Shown here piece after piece: positions 1 to 11,277 of a stretch of DNA of 64,000 nt. Under the pieces are notes generated by a model. It did no database searches and was not told the DNA's origin. It saw only the letters and a list, made by a program, of their open reading frames with translations. Both the position numbers and the translations under genes were made by a program. Source of the stretch: Pegoplata infirma (taxonomy: Eukaryota; Arthropoda; Insecta; Diptera; Anthomyiidae); contig OY992537.1 of NCBI GenBank assembly GCA_963921195.1, forward strand, positions 209,625,736 through 209,689,735. Reading direction: 5' to 3'. The first letter of the stretch is position 1. Each line of letters begins with the position of its first letter.

Positions 1-480
1 TAATCATATGGCAAGTAACGCTGTTATAAAGTGAGTTCCAAGGAAAATACTAATTTATTTTGCAAATTTCATATTTGATAGTCAGCCATTTTTGTGGCCC
101 TCATTGGCGCGCTTAGTTCTTTGCAGAAAATATTGGTATAATTATGTAGATTAAAAATAACAAAAGAACTCGTCCACGTTTTTCCACTTTTTTTTTTTAA
201 TCAATTTTTTTTTGTGGGAGCCCGAATACAAATTTGTAAATTTTTTTACCGAACGGCTTAAAGTAAAACACCCAGATGCAGCAGTTGTCCTTGATAATTT
301 GAAATGTTTTGCGAAAAATAGTTATGGAACACATATAATAAATCGGTCGGTTCAATTTTATTTAAATTGGTTCACGAACCATTATTTGTTATCCATGCCT
401 GATGCTTGGCTGGACACAAGTTGTATATTAACAGATGCAGACTTTTATTTAGTAAGATTTTGTTGAGGAAGTACGTTGTA
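1..480. other. Unassigned AT-rich sequence with one short open stretch
   Basis: No gene is recognised. The longest open stretch on the plus strand runs 212-466 (84 codons) but begins at TTG, not ATG, and lacks a family motif I can name. Its composition is more protein-like than the surrounding A/T runs (residues PDAAVVLDNLKCFAKNSYG are visible), so it may be a relic of a mobile-element reading frame. It could equally be chance. Confidence 0.3.
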
Positions 481-1330
481 TTATATTTTTACTTGCTTAT
501 TTCATAAAGGTCTTTTTGAGATAGGCATATCCCTGATCAAACCTAAAACATTATTAAACGTATTGTAAATACTACGTGCAAAAATGTTGTGAATTTTTGA
601 TAGTTTTAAGGTCAAAGGATTTCCCTGAATTTTCTCAAGTCTTTATAAAAAGGATATTTATTCGCTAAGAATATCCTAAGGATAGGTTAAGGAAAATCCT
701 TGCTTCAATTAAGGTATTTTCAACATTATCAGAACAGAATTTCATGAAGTACGAAGGATTTTTTAAACTTTTTTTTAAATTTTTTAAGGACATTTTTAAT
801 TTATAAATTACATCCTTGCTTCAACTTTTTCATTTGATTAAGATTTGAGGTATATTATAAGTGTTGCGGATGCAAAAATTTATGAAGAAATTTAAATTTT
901 ACACTTTTTCTTGACTCTTTTAAAAAAGGACATTTTCGAGGAGGTCGTATCCTTGATCCGATTTGTACAAATTTTGGTAAATACATTGGGCATATTATAA
1001 CAGTTGGATTTTCAAAATTTCATGAAATAACTTCAATTATTACCCTTTTTCTGAACGTTATTTTAAAAAGGACATTTTTGAGCTAGGCGTATCCTTGCTC
1101 CAAATTGGACAAAAATTAATATAATAATTAATGGCATTATAGGTAATAACTACAATAAATAACATGAAGATTGAAGTTTTATTTTTCATTTTATACCATA
1201 TTTTAATTTCAGGATATATGGTAAGGATACGAATCCTTGGGCGGATATTCACCAAATTCAAAATTTTTCTTGATCTTATCGATCTTAACAAGTGTTTCAA
1301 ATTTTACAGCTCTAACTTAACTCCTTCTAT
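480..1330. repeat. Degenerate ~141-bp tandem repeat, about six units
   Basis: The segment 'aaggacattttt' followed 15-20 bases later by 'gtatccttg' recurs near 507, 649, 786, 926, 1068 and 1211, giving spacings of 137-143 bp. The units are strongly diverged from each other, so this is an old tandem array. Short open frames on either strand across it do not stay open from one unit to the next. Confidence 0.6.
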
Positions 1331-1400
1331 TTTTGGCCACTCTTTACATGAAGACGCAACACTGTGCATCGTGAATTAAATAAAAATTTCAAAAAAGTCA

Positions 1401-1890
1401 TACTTCAACCGCGATGCGAGAGCAAAAGAAAACTATTGATTTTCACGAAATTTTTATGAATTCATTTGACTCCCAATAGAAACTTTCTGGACCCCTTTTG
1501 TATAGTGTAGTTTTTTTTGGAGATTTTTATTTAATGTGGGTGTCCAAGGATTTTTTTGATATTTACAGGACTTCGGGGAAGGCATTTGGAATAATAGCAG
1601 GAGGTTTTCCACCATAGTATAATTTTTTGAAGTGGCTTAACTCGTAGAAATCGTCCACAAAGGTCCCATAATTCGCGAAAAAAATTTTTTGCAATATTTT
1701 TGAATGTGATCTTGTCTAGACAGAGAATACCCATTTTTCCAAATACAACAACACCAACAAAAAACTTGGTTGCCTAGAAATAAAATGAAATAAGTAATTT
1801 GTTGGGGTTCTTATTTTAACCGCGATGCGGTAGGGAAATATTTTTTATGGAGTCATTTTGACACCCAATAGAAACTTATTTGACCCTTTT
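1401..1890. repeat. Diverged direct repeat of ~90 bp
   Basis: Two segments, about 1401-1495 and 1811-1890, share 'aaccgcgatgcg', a stretch close to 'atttttatg', then 'tcatttgac' and 'cccaatagaaact' in the same order. Spacing is about 410 bp. They may be flanks of an element or an old tandem unit. The interval between them (1500-1800) and the following 1900-2500 show no recognisable gene. Confidence 0.55.
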
Positions 1891-2564
1891 CAGCTCAAAC
1901 AAAAAAGAAAGGTAGAAATCTATATGGCCTTATATTTATGTACTAAAGACATAGGAAAATGTCCAGCAAAAGCAGTCCAGTGCTTCAAAAATTATGAGCA
2001 AAATACTGAATTTCGGCAACGGTTTTTCGTGAATTTTCGAGATAAAAAACACGCTAACTTTCGAAAGGCAATCCTGAGGATGTTGAAGCTTGGCATATAT
2101 ATTTGCCGTTCCCCTGGCCTAGTTCGATTTGAATTTCAGCCAAATCGGTCCAGTGGTACAAAAGTTATTAAGAAAACCGTGAATTTCAGATTGGTTTCAC
2201 CTTAAATTCACTTGTTGAAAAAACCGTTAAACCAGCTTTAAAAAAAATTTATGAGTCAGGAAAATATTTTTCAAAGTATTCTTGTCACTCACAAAAATTT
2301 TTATACTAAAACAAAAAAAACTTACACTCGAAAAAAATTTACACTAAAAAAAATGTTGCCAATTTTTTTTTTCAAAAATTACTAAAAAAAGTTTTTTACT
2401 CAAAATAATATATTTCTAATCAAAATTATTAATTTGATTCACGTTATAAAATTAACTATCACTTTAGAAGGGCATTGTGGATTCGTCCATGACGAATTTA
2501 ACTTTACTATTTGTTTTTACAAATTTTTTTAAAGTTTTTATACGTTTTTTTTATTTTTTTAGCA

Positions 2565-2727
2565 TTTTTTCGATAATACCGGTACGTACCGGTATTGACG
2601 TTTCGGTATCGGTAATACCGTAACCGATTGAACTCAAATACCGTAACCGATACCGATACCGATATAAATAAAAAAGCGATACCAATACCGATATCGATAC
2701 CGTTATTCGTTTCGATTGCCAACCTTG
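2565..2727 (-). mobile_element. Solo end of a hAT-type element (CAAGGTTGGCAATCG terminus)
   Basis: Multiple subterminal copies of the motif 'accgataccgat' and an 'ataccggtacgtaccggtat' palindrome lead to the terminus ccaaccttg at 2727. Read on the minus strand this is CAAGGTTGGCAATCG. The same terminus (CAGGGTTGGCAACCG), the same cggtaacggta subterminal repeats and the same ggtacgtacc palindrome belong to the complete element at 21323-23114, so this is a fragment of that family. No partner end was found. Confidence 0.65.
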
Positions 2728-2960
2728 ATTTTTTTCATCAAAATTTTTTTTCATAAATTTTTTTTATCATTTTTTTTTCATCAATTTTCTTCATCAAATT
2801 TTTTATTATCAATTTTTTTCTCACCAAAAAATTTTTTTTTCAATTTTTTTTCATCAATTTTTTTTACATCAAAAAATTTTTCTTTTCATCAAAAAAATTC
2901 ATCAAAATTTTTTTTCACCAAAAATTTTGGGTTCAGTAAATTTTTTTAACATAATTTTGT
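2728..2960. repeat. (ttttcatcaaaa)n low-complexity tract
   Basis: Imperfect short repeats of 'tttttcatcaaaaa' with variable T and A runs. The reverse-complement tract is at about 8890-9475 and forms the outer part of the inverted repeat pair described separately. Open frames here are only phenylalanine/lysine runs. Confidence 0.85.
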
Positions 2961-3306
2961 TTTTCGTGAAAAAATAATAATTTTTTTACTAAAACTACTT
3001 TTTCACCAACTCTAAGCTTTTCGCATAAAAATGTTCCATTTGTTTATCAAATGTACATAAGACAAATGAGAGTGTTATATAAAAACACTTTTTTGCACTC
3101 ACTTACGAAATGTACAGCTCTTTTGGTTTTTTAATGGGGTCCTCGACTGATATTTCAATTCGTTTTGCATGGAAAGTAATATAACATTATTTTTTCTAAA
3201 AAAAACTTTGCTTTGGCAAATACACCCAAATCTTCCGCAAAACATTATCATGATTTAATGGTTTGGGCAAGAGTACAAAATTCGCAGGCATTTTTAGTCT
3301 TGTACT
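2735..3306 (+). repeat. Left copy of a dispersed inverted repeat (partner 7580-9475)
   Basis: From the (ttttcatcaaaa)n tract through 'atgttccatttgtttatc', 'gcactcacttacgaaatg', 'tttgcatggaaagtaat' and 'gggcaagagtacaaaattcg' to about 3306, this segment is the reverse complement of 7580-9475. Apart from tract length and the hAT insertion in the other copy, the two align nearly base for base. They may be two opposite copies of one repeat with a simple-repeat tail, or long terminal repeats of one element with a 4.3-kb interior. The interior shows no transposase, so I favour two copies. Confidence 0.7.
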
Positions 3307-3625
3307 GTGTAATTAATTTAAAAATTTATTTTAAACTTATCCAAATATATTTTTAAATTGTCCAAATATGATTTAAACTGTACCATATGTATTTAAATAT
3401 TGTCCAAATATTATTTAAAATAGTCCAAACACTTTTTAAAATTTTCCATATGTTTTTTAAAATTGTCCAAATGTATTTCAAAATTATCCAAATTTATTAA
3501 AAAATTTTCGAAATGTAGTTTAACATTTTCTAAATGCATTTGAAAAATGTCCAAATATATTTAAAAATTTCCCAAATTTTGTTTAAACATTTCCAAATGT
3601 ATTTTAAAATTGTCCAAATGTGATA
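3306..3625. repeat. ~21-24-bp minisatellite ('ttaaaattgtccaaatgtat')
   Basis: About fourteen degenerate copies of 'tttaaaattgtccaaatgta' in a row. It is the same family as the larger array at 23310-24945, here in the 'gtccaaatg' orientation. No coding sense. Confidence 0.85.
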
Positions 3626-3659
3626 AAAGTAAAAACTAAAGGAAATGCGAAAATTTTTT

Positions 3660-3900
3660 GTCTTTTCGTATGACCTACTTCAGACATTTCCCCAAATAAG
3701 CCTTAGGTGACATGTCCCCAGAAGGTCAGCATGCCCTGACTACTGCTGAGTTTGAGTGAGGACATTTTGAAAATTTGTATGAAACTGTCCTCAACTCAGT
3801 ACATAGAGATGTCTTGTAGATGTCAGCATTGATTCTGACATGTCACCAAGCCGTTACTGAGGATGTCTCGATTACGTTGCCAACTGGGTACATTAGGAAA
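3660..3900. repeat. Small inverted-repeat (hairpin-forming) segment
   Basis: 'aggtgacatgtc' at about 3706 pairs with 'gacatgtcacc' near 3838, and inside it 'gagtgaggaca' pairs with 'tgtcctcaactc'. The layout resembles a short MITE-like hairpin, but no target duplication was identified. Confidence 0.4.
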
Positions 3901-3939
3901 ATTTTAATAAAACTCTTTACGCATAGATTTGTTGGGTTT

Positions 3940-4260
3940 CTAAATTAGAAACTGCCATTCAAAAATCTAACTTCAGATTTTTATTTAGCGACCCCAAAAA
4001 CTCGTAGTATGAAAAGTGTCAATAAAATCGGTATACTTTTTTTTTAATATTGGTCGCCATGTTGAATCCGCCATTTTGAATTTTAAAATTCCAACTCCAG
4101 ATTCTTCTTAAGCGACCACATAAGCTCATTTATAAAAAGTTTTAAGCGAATCTGTAATGTTTTTAAAAAATTGGGTGCCAATTTGTATCCGCCATATTGA
4201 AATTCAAAAACCGCCACTCAGCATTCAGAATTAAATATTTTTAGGTAATTTAGATTTTTT
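3940..4260. repeat. ~120-bp tandem repeat, three degenerate units
   Basis: The phrase 'cgccat.ttgaa.tt.aaa' followed by 'cagattctt..taagcgacc' recurs near 3952, 4068 and 4189. The three units are diverged. No gene is seen. Confidence 0.5.
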
Positions 4261-6040
4261 TTTTTTAATTTTAAACCCATACCAATTTTGGAGAGAGGGG
4301 TGGCCCGGTTGACGAAGAAACCCTCATATGGAAAACTTTAATTGTATTTGGAAATATTTTAATTGTATTTTAAAATATAATTGGAAATGATGTGGAAATG
4401 GATAGAGTAGCCAGATGTTAAATTTTTATTACCCAATTTTTTCTATTTTGATTTACAACCTTTACTTACAAGGAAGGTATCCCATGTCTTGCACTCCGAT
4501 TTTTTAGCAATTTATGTTAATGAGCACCGAAATCTAAGTTTACCTGTTATTTTTTAGGTGCTATGTTGGCAGTTTGAAAAAGGGTTGCCACTTTATTAAA
4601 AATTTTAGACTTTCTGGAAAATCCGAATCAAATCCTAAAAACGCTGAATATAAGTATACTAAATTTAATACAAGTTCATCTTAATTTAAGAAATCTCGGG
4701 TTTGAGAGGGCTCCAAAATAACTTTTTCTTATTCCAAGTAAATTTTTTCGTAAAAAATAGTAAAACATTTTCTTAAATATACTTAAAAAGTAAGTAACAT
4801 TTTACTTGATACAAGTTCTATTTTTTTATCCAGAGAAAAAATGTTTTTTTGAAATAAGTAAACATTTCCTTTAACTTACGGATTATTTGGACCCTATGGA
4901 GTCCCAATGTGAGGACCCTACGGGGATCCAATATGTGGGGTCCTCACATGAGTAGGTGCGTACATTTTTATAATTTTGGATCAGTTTTGATCCAAAAGTT
5001 TGGTCAGTTTCGCTCTACCTTGCTTATTTTTTGAGTTATGGAAATAGAGTCTTGAGAAATTTGATCATGAAATAACTCGAAAGCTATAGCTCGGAGGGCT
5101 TTCGGCGGTCATATTCTACGAATTAAGAACTACAAAAATGCCATTGGATTTTTTCGTATTTGCAGAGTTATATTTTTTTGAAAATTCCGTGGAATTCAAA
5201 ATTTGGATTAAAAATTAGGGTATCAAAAAAAAAATTTTTTTAACAATTTTTTTTTTTCAAAATTTTGTTTTCCACAATTGTTTTCAAATAAAATTTTTCA
5301 ATAATCTTTTTTACATTGTGGAGGGTATCCATACATTTGGCAATATTGAATTTAACTAATAGGCCGCTGTTCCAAAAAAAGTAATTCACATAAAAAATGT
5401 GAAAATGAAAATTTCCGAATTTTTTTGGTGTTCTAGATTTCACATCCGAATTTCTTTTTCGTTTTGTTTCACATAAATAAAATTTGGTGAAAGTAAAACG
5501 AATGCACTTTTTTTCTTATAATTTTTTAAATTTTAATTATTCGATTTCAACTTCGAATGCAAATGAGATCAACAAAACACTAAACTTGATTTCATGTGAT
5601 TCGTAAATTTTCATGTGAATTGAAAAGTTGTGAAAGACAGAATAGATGCCTTAAAGTTGTTTTGACAACATTTTTTTAAAAAATTTTGGAAAATGAGATT
5701 TTTTTACTAAATCATTTTTATAAAATTTTTTTAAAAGAAAAAATATTCATGATATTTTTTTCACAAAAAAAAAGGTTTTACCAAAATATTTTTCGATAAA
5801 ATTTTTGTTACAAAATTTCTTTAACTATATTTTCTGAACACCCACTATTTATTCTTTTGCCTTTTGATGCTTTTATTTTAATATATAAAATTTTATATCA
5901 TTTGTTTTTATAATTTACACTTTGAATTATCAATTAATTAATTTACCATAGCGAATTTATCTTTTTTAAAACTTAACATGTACTACACGTCATAATAAAG
6001 ATAAATAAAACTCACAAGGGAAGTACCCCAAACGTTAAAT
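4260..6040. other. Non-coding AT-rich interval with one strong hairpin
   Basis: No supported gene. At 4909-4956 'atgtgaggaccc' and 'ggggtcctcacat' form a 12-13 bp stem with a loop of about 19 bases. The stretch 4990-5180 is more complex ('gagttatggaaatagag', 'agctcggagggctttcgg') and looks like a fragment of a dispersed repeat. 5190-5830 is mostly A/T runs. Confidence 0.5.
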
Positions 6041-6042
6041 AA

Positions 6043-6562
6043 AACAAGTGTGTTAAATTCGGCTGTGCCGAATCTTTTATACCCTCCAAAATGTAAAAAA
6101 ATTAAAAAAAACTGTCAGGGGTGTTTTTTTTGAGGGGAGGGGGGAGTGATTGGGGTCAGTGGGGGACTTAAAGAGCACCTTCCCATCGCGATAAATATAC
6201 CAAATGTTTCATTTATTTAACAAAAATACAAAGAAACATGTAAAAAATGTGTATTTTTTTAGAAGTTGGTTCAGTTCTTCAAGGGGGAACTTATTCCCCC
6301 CTTGCCCGATTTTGCTCATTCACGAACTTAGCCTGCCTATGAACATGACACATATTTGTGCCAAACTTTAGGAGTCTAGCTGTTTTATTTTGGACTGAAT
6401 TGTGTTATCTACAGACAGATGGACGGACATTCAAAGAATGTCTTAGAATCGATCATGGACCAATAATATATATACTTTATGGGGTCCCCGACCGATATTT
6501 CGATGCGTTACAAACGGAATGACAAAGTGAGTATACCCCCATACTGTGGTTGGAGGGTTTAA
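6043..6562 (+). mobile_element. Dispersed fly repeat, copy 1 (ttcggc-tgt-gccgaa head, ggagggt tail)
   Basis: Starts with 'acaagtgtgttaaattcggc', whose TTCGGC-TGT-GCCGAA forms a 6-bp hairpin, then 'ttataccctcc'. It contains 'acagacagatggacggac' and 'tatactttatggggtcc..gaccgatatttcgatgcgtta', and ends 'ggttggagggtttaaaa'. The inverted tatACCCTCCA / TGGAGGGTata ends suggest a non-autonomous DNA element. The superfamily is not assigned. Related copies lie at 6590-7182, 21981-22686 and 62063-62258. Confidence 0.75.
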
Positions 6563-6589
6563 AAACATAGTCGTACTATATTTATATGA

Positions 6590-7182
6590 AACAAGTAAAA
6601 AAGTTAAATTCGGCCTTGCCGAATGTAGTGATACCCTCCACAATTTCAAAAAGATTATTGCAAAAAACTTTATTTAAAAGGAAATTTTTAAAAAAAAAAT
6701 TCCGAAAAGAAAATTTTTGGTAAAAAAAAAAATTAGGGATTTTTTTCTTTTTTTGTAAAAAATATGTTCGTACTTGTTTAAATACCATTTGGTGTTCAAT
6801 TATGTTCACATATTTCAACCAGAAGCCGAATCAAAGCATTTTGTATTTTTAGGTTATGTTGAATGTACTGAAATTTTTGAGGTGTGCTTACATTTTCGTT
6901 CATAACTTTTGAACCGCTGAACCGATATTGCTCAAATGCAATACCAAACTTCTCGGGAGAACTTCCAATAAATATGTTAAGTTTCAGTCATCTCTTTGCA
7001 ATATTTTGTCCGCTACAGCATTTTCCACAGACAGACAGACGGACATCGCTAGAATGTCTTAAAATCGATCGGGTATCATGAATATATATACTTTATGGGG
7101 TCCCAGACCGATATTTCGATGAGTTACAAACGGAATGACAAACTTATATATACCCTCTATTACTAAGTGGAGGGTATAAAAA
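6590..7182 (+). mobile_element. Dispersed fly repeat, copy 2
   Basis: Begins 'acaagtaaaaaagttaaatt' with the hairpin TTCGGC-CTT-GCCGAA and ends 'agtggagggtataaaaa'. It lies directly downstream of copy 1 in the same orientation. The interior differs from copy 1 in the first half, so this is a different subfamily. The conserved 3' third includes 'cagacagacagacggacatc' and 'atatatactttatggggtcc'. Short open frames inside are not conserved between copies. Confidence 0.75.
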
Positions 7183-7580
7183 TATCTGTTGAGTTTAAGT
7201 TGCTCAGGACAATATTCGTGTTAGTTCGGGACTTTCCTCGAAGGACCATATTTTTTCATAAGGTGAAAACGAAATTTTTAAACACTTATATGGCCGATAA
7301 GCTGAGACACCACAACCTTAAAATCGTTTCATTTATGTATATGGTTGAGATACTTCCCTTGTCTCTTTTATGCTACTGATAAGAATTAATACACTAAAAC
7401 ATGACAAATAAATTATCTTAAAATGTGTGGAAGAGATTTTTTTTAATTGAGATTTGGGAAAAAAAAATCTGTTAAAAGCGATTAAATGTACACTAGGGTG
7501 GCACCCGAAATTTTTGAAGTTAGGTTAGGTCGGTTATAAGAAGGTAAGGCATGATACAATACTTTATTTTGCAATGTAAA
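7182..7580. other. Interval without a recognised feature
   Basis: No gene or repeat boundary is supported. The tract 'gaagttaggttaggtcggtt' near 7518-7537 is a common short motif in fly intergenic DNA. Confidence 0.4.
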
Positions 7581-9475
7581 AAATTGTTTCAAGACTTTAT
7601 AAAAAATGCTTGCGAATTTTGTACTCTTGCCCAAAACAATTAATCATGATAATGTTTTGCGGAAGATTTGGGTGTACTTGCCAAAGCAAAGTTTTTTTAG
7701 AAAAAATAATGTTATATTACTTTCCATGCAAAACGAATTGAAATAGTATCAGTCGAAGACCCCATTAAAAAACCAAAAGAGCTGTACATTTTGTAAGTGA
7801 GTGCAAAAATAAGTAGAGTTGTCAAATATTCGTCAATTTCAAAAACCGATTTTCGAATACTTCGAAAAAACACCTTTTAAAAAAATCGGTTTTTCGGTTT
7901 TGTAACTAAAAACCGGTTTCGAATAATCGGTTTTTCGGTTTTTGTTTTTTAATAATAATAATTATTTATTTGATAAAAAAGTGAAACAAAACAATAAAAA
8001 AGGAAAGCAAAACAAGCTATTTGTACATACTTCAGAATAGAGATTGGCACATGAGCAGTTTAGTGCGTGATTCACGCGTGAGTGTGACTGCAATTTAAGT
8101 AACTCACGTGATTGTAAGTGGGTGTTAGAGGAAAAAAATTGCGTGAGTGTGTGTGAGCAAGATTTTTGCGTGAGTGAGTGTGCATGAGACGATTTTTTTG
8201 CATGAGTTTGCGTGATTTATTTGATCTTCATATTTCCTTTCGTCCCAAAAAAAGCAAACAAATTTAAAAATCCCGAAAAAGACAAAAAAAAATGTAGAAT
8301 TTGGCTAAAATTTAAATTTTGCTAAAAATTTTCTTACATTTTTTGAAATCTTAATTTTTAAAAGTTTTTTTTGTATAAAAAGTTTCGTGAATGTGAGTGA
8401 ACGTGAGTGTGAATGAACGTGAATGTGAGTTGTCATAAATTTACTCACGTAATTGTGAGTAGAAAAAAATATGCTCGTAAGTAAGGCAAAAAAAGGATAC
8501 ATTTCAAATGATTTGGGGATATCCGATTTCTCAACTTAGAGATGTTTACTAAAAAATTTCATTGAATGCAAAATAACGAAAAAAAATAAATATATGAAAA
8601 AGTCGATTATTCGAGACCAAAAAAAAATCGGTTTCTTGAATACTTCGAAAACCGGCCTTTTTAAAAAACCGGAAAAATAGAAAAAAATCGATTTTTCGAA
8701 TACTTCGGAAATCGGGTTTGACAACTCTAAAAAATAAGTGCAAAAAAGTGTTTTTATATAACACTCTCATTTGTTTTATGTACATTTGATAAACAAATGG
8801 AAAATTTTTATGCCAAAAGCTTAGACTTGGGAAAAAGTAGTTTTGGTAAAAAAAAATGATTATTTTTTTACGAAAAACAAAATTATGTTAAAAAAATTTA
8901 ATGAACCCAAAAATTTTGATGAAAAAAAAATTTTGATGAAAAAGTTTTTGATGAAAAAGTTTTTGATGAAAAAAAAAAATTTTTTGATTTTAAAAAAAAA
9001 ATTGATGAAAAAAAAAATATGAAAAAAAATTTTTTTGGTGAGAAAAAAATTGATAATAAAAATTTTGATAAAAAATTTGATGAAAAAAATTGATAAAAAA
9101 AATGGTAAAAAAAAATTTATGAAAAAAAAAAAATTGATGAAAAAAAAATTTAAAAAAAAAAAATATGAAAAAAATAAATTGATGAAAAAAAAAATTTGCT
9201 GAAAAAAAATTAATGAAAAAAAAAATTAATGAAAAAAAAATTGATGAAAAAAAATTTTATGAAAAACAAAAAAATTGATGAAAAATAAAATTTGATAAAA
9301 AAAAAAAAAAAAAAAATGGAGGAAAAAAAATTAAAGAAAAAAAAATTGATAAAAAAAAAATTGATAAAAAAAAAAAATATGAAAAAAAAGATTTGATGAA
9401 AAAAAAATTTGATGGAAAAAAAATTGATGAAAAAAAATTTGATGAACAAAAAAATTTGATGAAAAAAAAAATTTT
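7580..9475 (-). repeat. Right copy of the inverted repeat, split by a hAT
   Basis: Reverse complement of 2735-3306. Homology starts at about 7580 ('gcttgcgaattttgtactc'), runs to 7813, resumes after the insertion at 8730 and continues through the (tttgatgaaaaaa)n tract to about 9475. The tract is longer here (about 580 versus 230 bp), consistent with slippage. The uninterrupted left copy gives the empty site: 'gtgagtgcaaaaaagtg'. Confidence 0.7.
7814..8729 (+). mobile_element. hAT-type non-autonomous element, TIR TAGAGTTGTCAAA
   Basis: Ends are exact inverted copies of TAGAGTTGTCAAA, and the flanks repeat 'aaaaataag' (8-9 bp; the A run makes the exact length ambiguous). Subterminal motifs 'cgaatacttcgaaa' and 'aaaccggtttt' recur near both ends, as is usual for hAT. 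The middle (8090-8470) holds many 'gtgagtgtg' and 'cacgtgagt' repeats that may be a second nested element, since similar sequence occurs at 63200-63310. No transposase frame is present. Confidence 0.75.
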
Positions 9476-9506
9476 TTTTGTTGAAAAATAGTTATGTTAC
9501 TTTTTA

Positions 9507-9522
9507 TTCACCAGCTGGTGAA
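9507..9522. repeat. 16-bp perfect palindrome ttcaccagctggtgaa
   Basis: A perfect 16-base palindrome in otherwise featureless DNA between the inverted repeat and the next element (9476-9662). It may be a relic of a TIR junction. No other feature supports a function. Confidence 0.5.
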
Positions 9523-9662
9523 AAACGGTTTTATTCAACACGAGGTGAATTATTATCCAAATTAAGAAAATGAAAATAGTAATTCTTGTTCTCTTTTTCG
9601 TTAATTGTTAGCTTATATAGTCAAACTGAGGTGGCGTCCTGCAACTTTTTTAAAATTAGATA

Positions 9663-11254
9663 CCCGAGTAAAAATAAACATATATAACAATATATAACTT
9701 GATATCAACATAATTAATCATATATGATTATTAGGGCAAGTACTTTCATGCATATAAAAATCGAAAATATGTGCCTATAATATGCGTCTAAAAATCCAAA
9801 ATATGCACTAAAAACATCAAAAATATGCATTTAAAAATATTTTTTTACTAAACAAATAGGTTTGACAAGATAAATTAGGCTTGGTCAAAAACTTTTAGGC
9901 CCTCGACAATTCTAACACAAATTTTTAATTAGTAAAATATTGTTTTATAGACACATTTTGTGATAAAAATATTTTTAAGTGAACAAATATACATGAGAAG
10001 TTTTTTTCTTTAACTCAATAAATATTTCTGGATTAAATAAATTTAGAAAAAAAAAAAATAAGTTCAACACTGTTCTAAAACAAGTAAATTTTAAAATATT
10101 TTTTTCCAATTTTTTCGAATTTTCCGTTTTTCAAGTTAAAAAATTCACTCAAGGGCAAAAGGCCCTACCCTGTATCTAAGCAAAATAAAAAAAAACAATT
10201 TTCCTGTCGAAAAATCTTAAATTCGAAAACAGGTTTTTCTTTACGATTAGTAAAATGTCTAAAAGCAGAAAAATTGTAAATCGGAAACATTTCTCTGAAT
10301 CTAAAAATAATACTTTCAGAATCAGTTTTCTATAAGAAATACCTCAGAATATGATTTCTATAAATAATTTCTTTTTCTATAAGAAATAGGGGATAGTTTT
10401 GTATTTTTCTAAGGAAGTTTTGAAAAAAATATTGATAAAGATTAAAAAAAGTCCAATTTATATGAAAATATGCAAAAATATGCATTTATACCAAAATATG
10501 CAAAAATATGCATCTACAAATCGATGCTATTTTACTGCAAATTTATTGATTCGGATAGATATTTAATTTATGTTATGTTTACAATGCTGAGTAAAAACAT
10601 GCATTTTCATGAAAGTACTTGCCCTAATGATTATACATCGCGTGAGATATTTTCTAAATTTTTTAAATGCAGTCATATGTAGTTATATATAATTTAATCA
10701 TGATTCGGATTAAAAGGTGTACGGTTGATATAATTATATACAATTATATGAGGGTCAATACAAAATTTGTTTTTCTGTATAATTTAACACAAAATTATAT
10801 ATAGCTTATGCTGTTCCATATAAAACTATATATGTTTCCAATTAACAAAAAATTTTCTAAGTTTTTTAGGCGAAGTATAAAAAACTTTTCAAAATGTTCC
10901 TAAACATTTCTTGATAGGGTTATGTATATCACCTATCTGGTTCGAAGCGTACCCAAACATTTTTTTTGTTTTAGAAAATTAAATGTTTGGTGAATGTATC
11001 GTTGACCTGTGGTGTATCTCAACCCAAACCAAAAAACACAAGGATTTTATATGTTTTTATGCAATTAGATCTAATTAGATCCACCAATATATGGCAATGT
11101 CTGGTCAAAACTCGGATGAAATCAAATCATATTTTATACAAGTTGATCTTTTTTAATGCAAAAACATCCACCATTATTCGGATCAAATTGCGTATAAATA
11201 TATATTGTGTTACATATCATTATATATTGCATCATATCAAAATTTTTACTCGGG
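9663..11254. mobile_element. Element A with CCCGAGTAAAAA / TTTTTACTCGGG ends
   Basis: The left end CCCGAGTAAAAA (9663) and right end TTTTTACTCGGG (11254) are inverted copies, each flanked by TA. Without the nested hAT the element would be about 690 bp. The interior is built of 'atatataattatat', 'aattagatc' and 'gatccg' short repeats and has no conserved protein. Elements B (11278-12499) and C (50709-51074) share the ends and the internal gatccgaaaaatgg motifs. A TA duplication suggests Tc1/mariner-like mobilisation, but elements B and C do not show it cleanly. Confidence 0.6.
9732..10626 (+). mobile_element. hAT-type element nested in A, with 8-bp TSD atgattat
   Basis: TIR TAGGGCAAGTACTTTCATG at the left end is matched by its reverse complement at the right end. 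The 8-bp duplication 'atgattat' flanks it exactly (9724-9731 and 10627-10634). Subterminal 'aaaatatgcaaaaatatgca' repeats occur near both ends. The 8-bp duplication and TAGGG/CAGGG-type ends are hAT hallmarks. At 895 bp and without a long frame it is non-autonomous, and it inserted after element A. Confidence 0.88.
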
Positions 11255-11277
11255 TACCAGCTTAAAAACATTATCAT

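Noticed and set aside
212..466. 84-codon open frame as a gene
   Set aside because: It has no ATG start, no recognised motif and no splice context; listed only as an open stretch.
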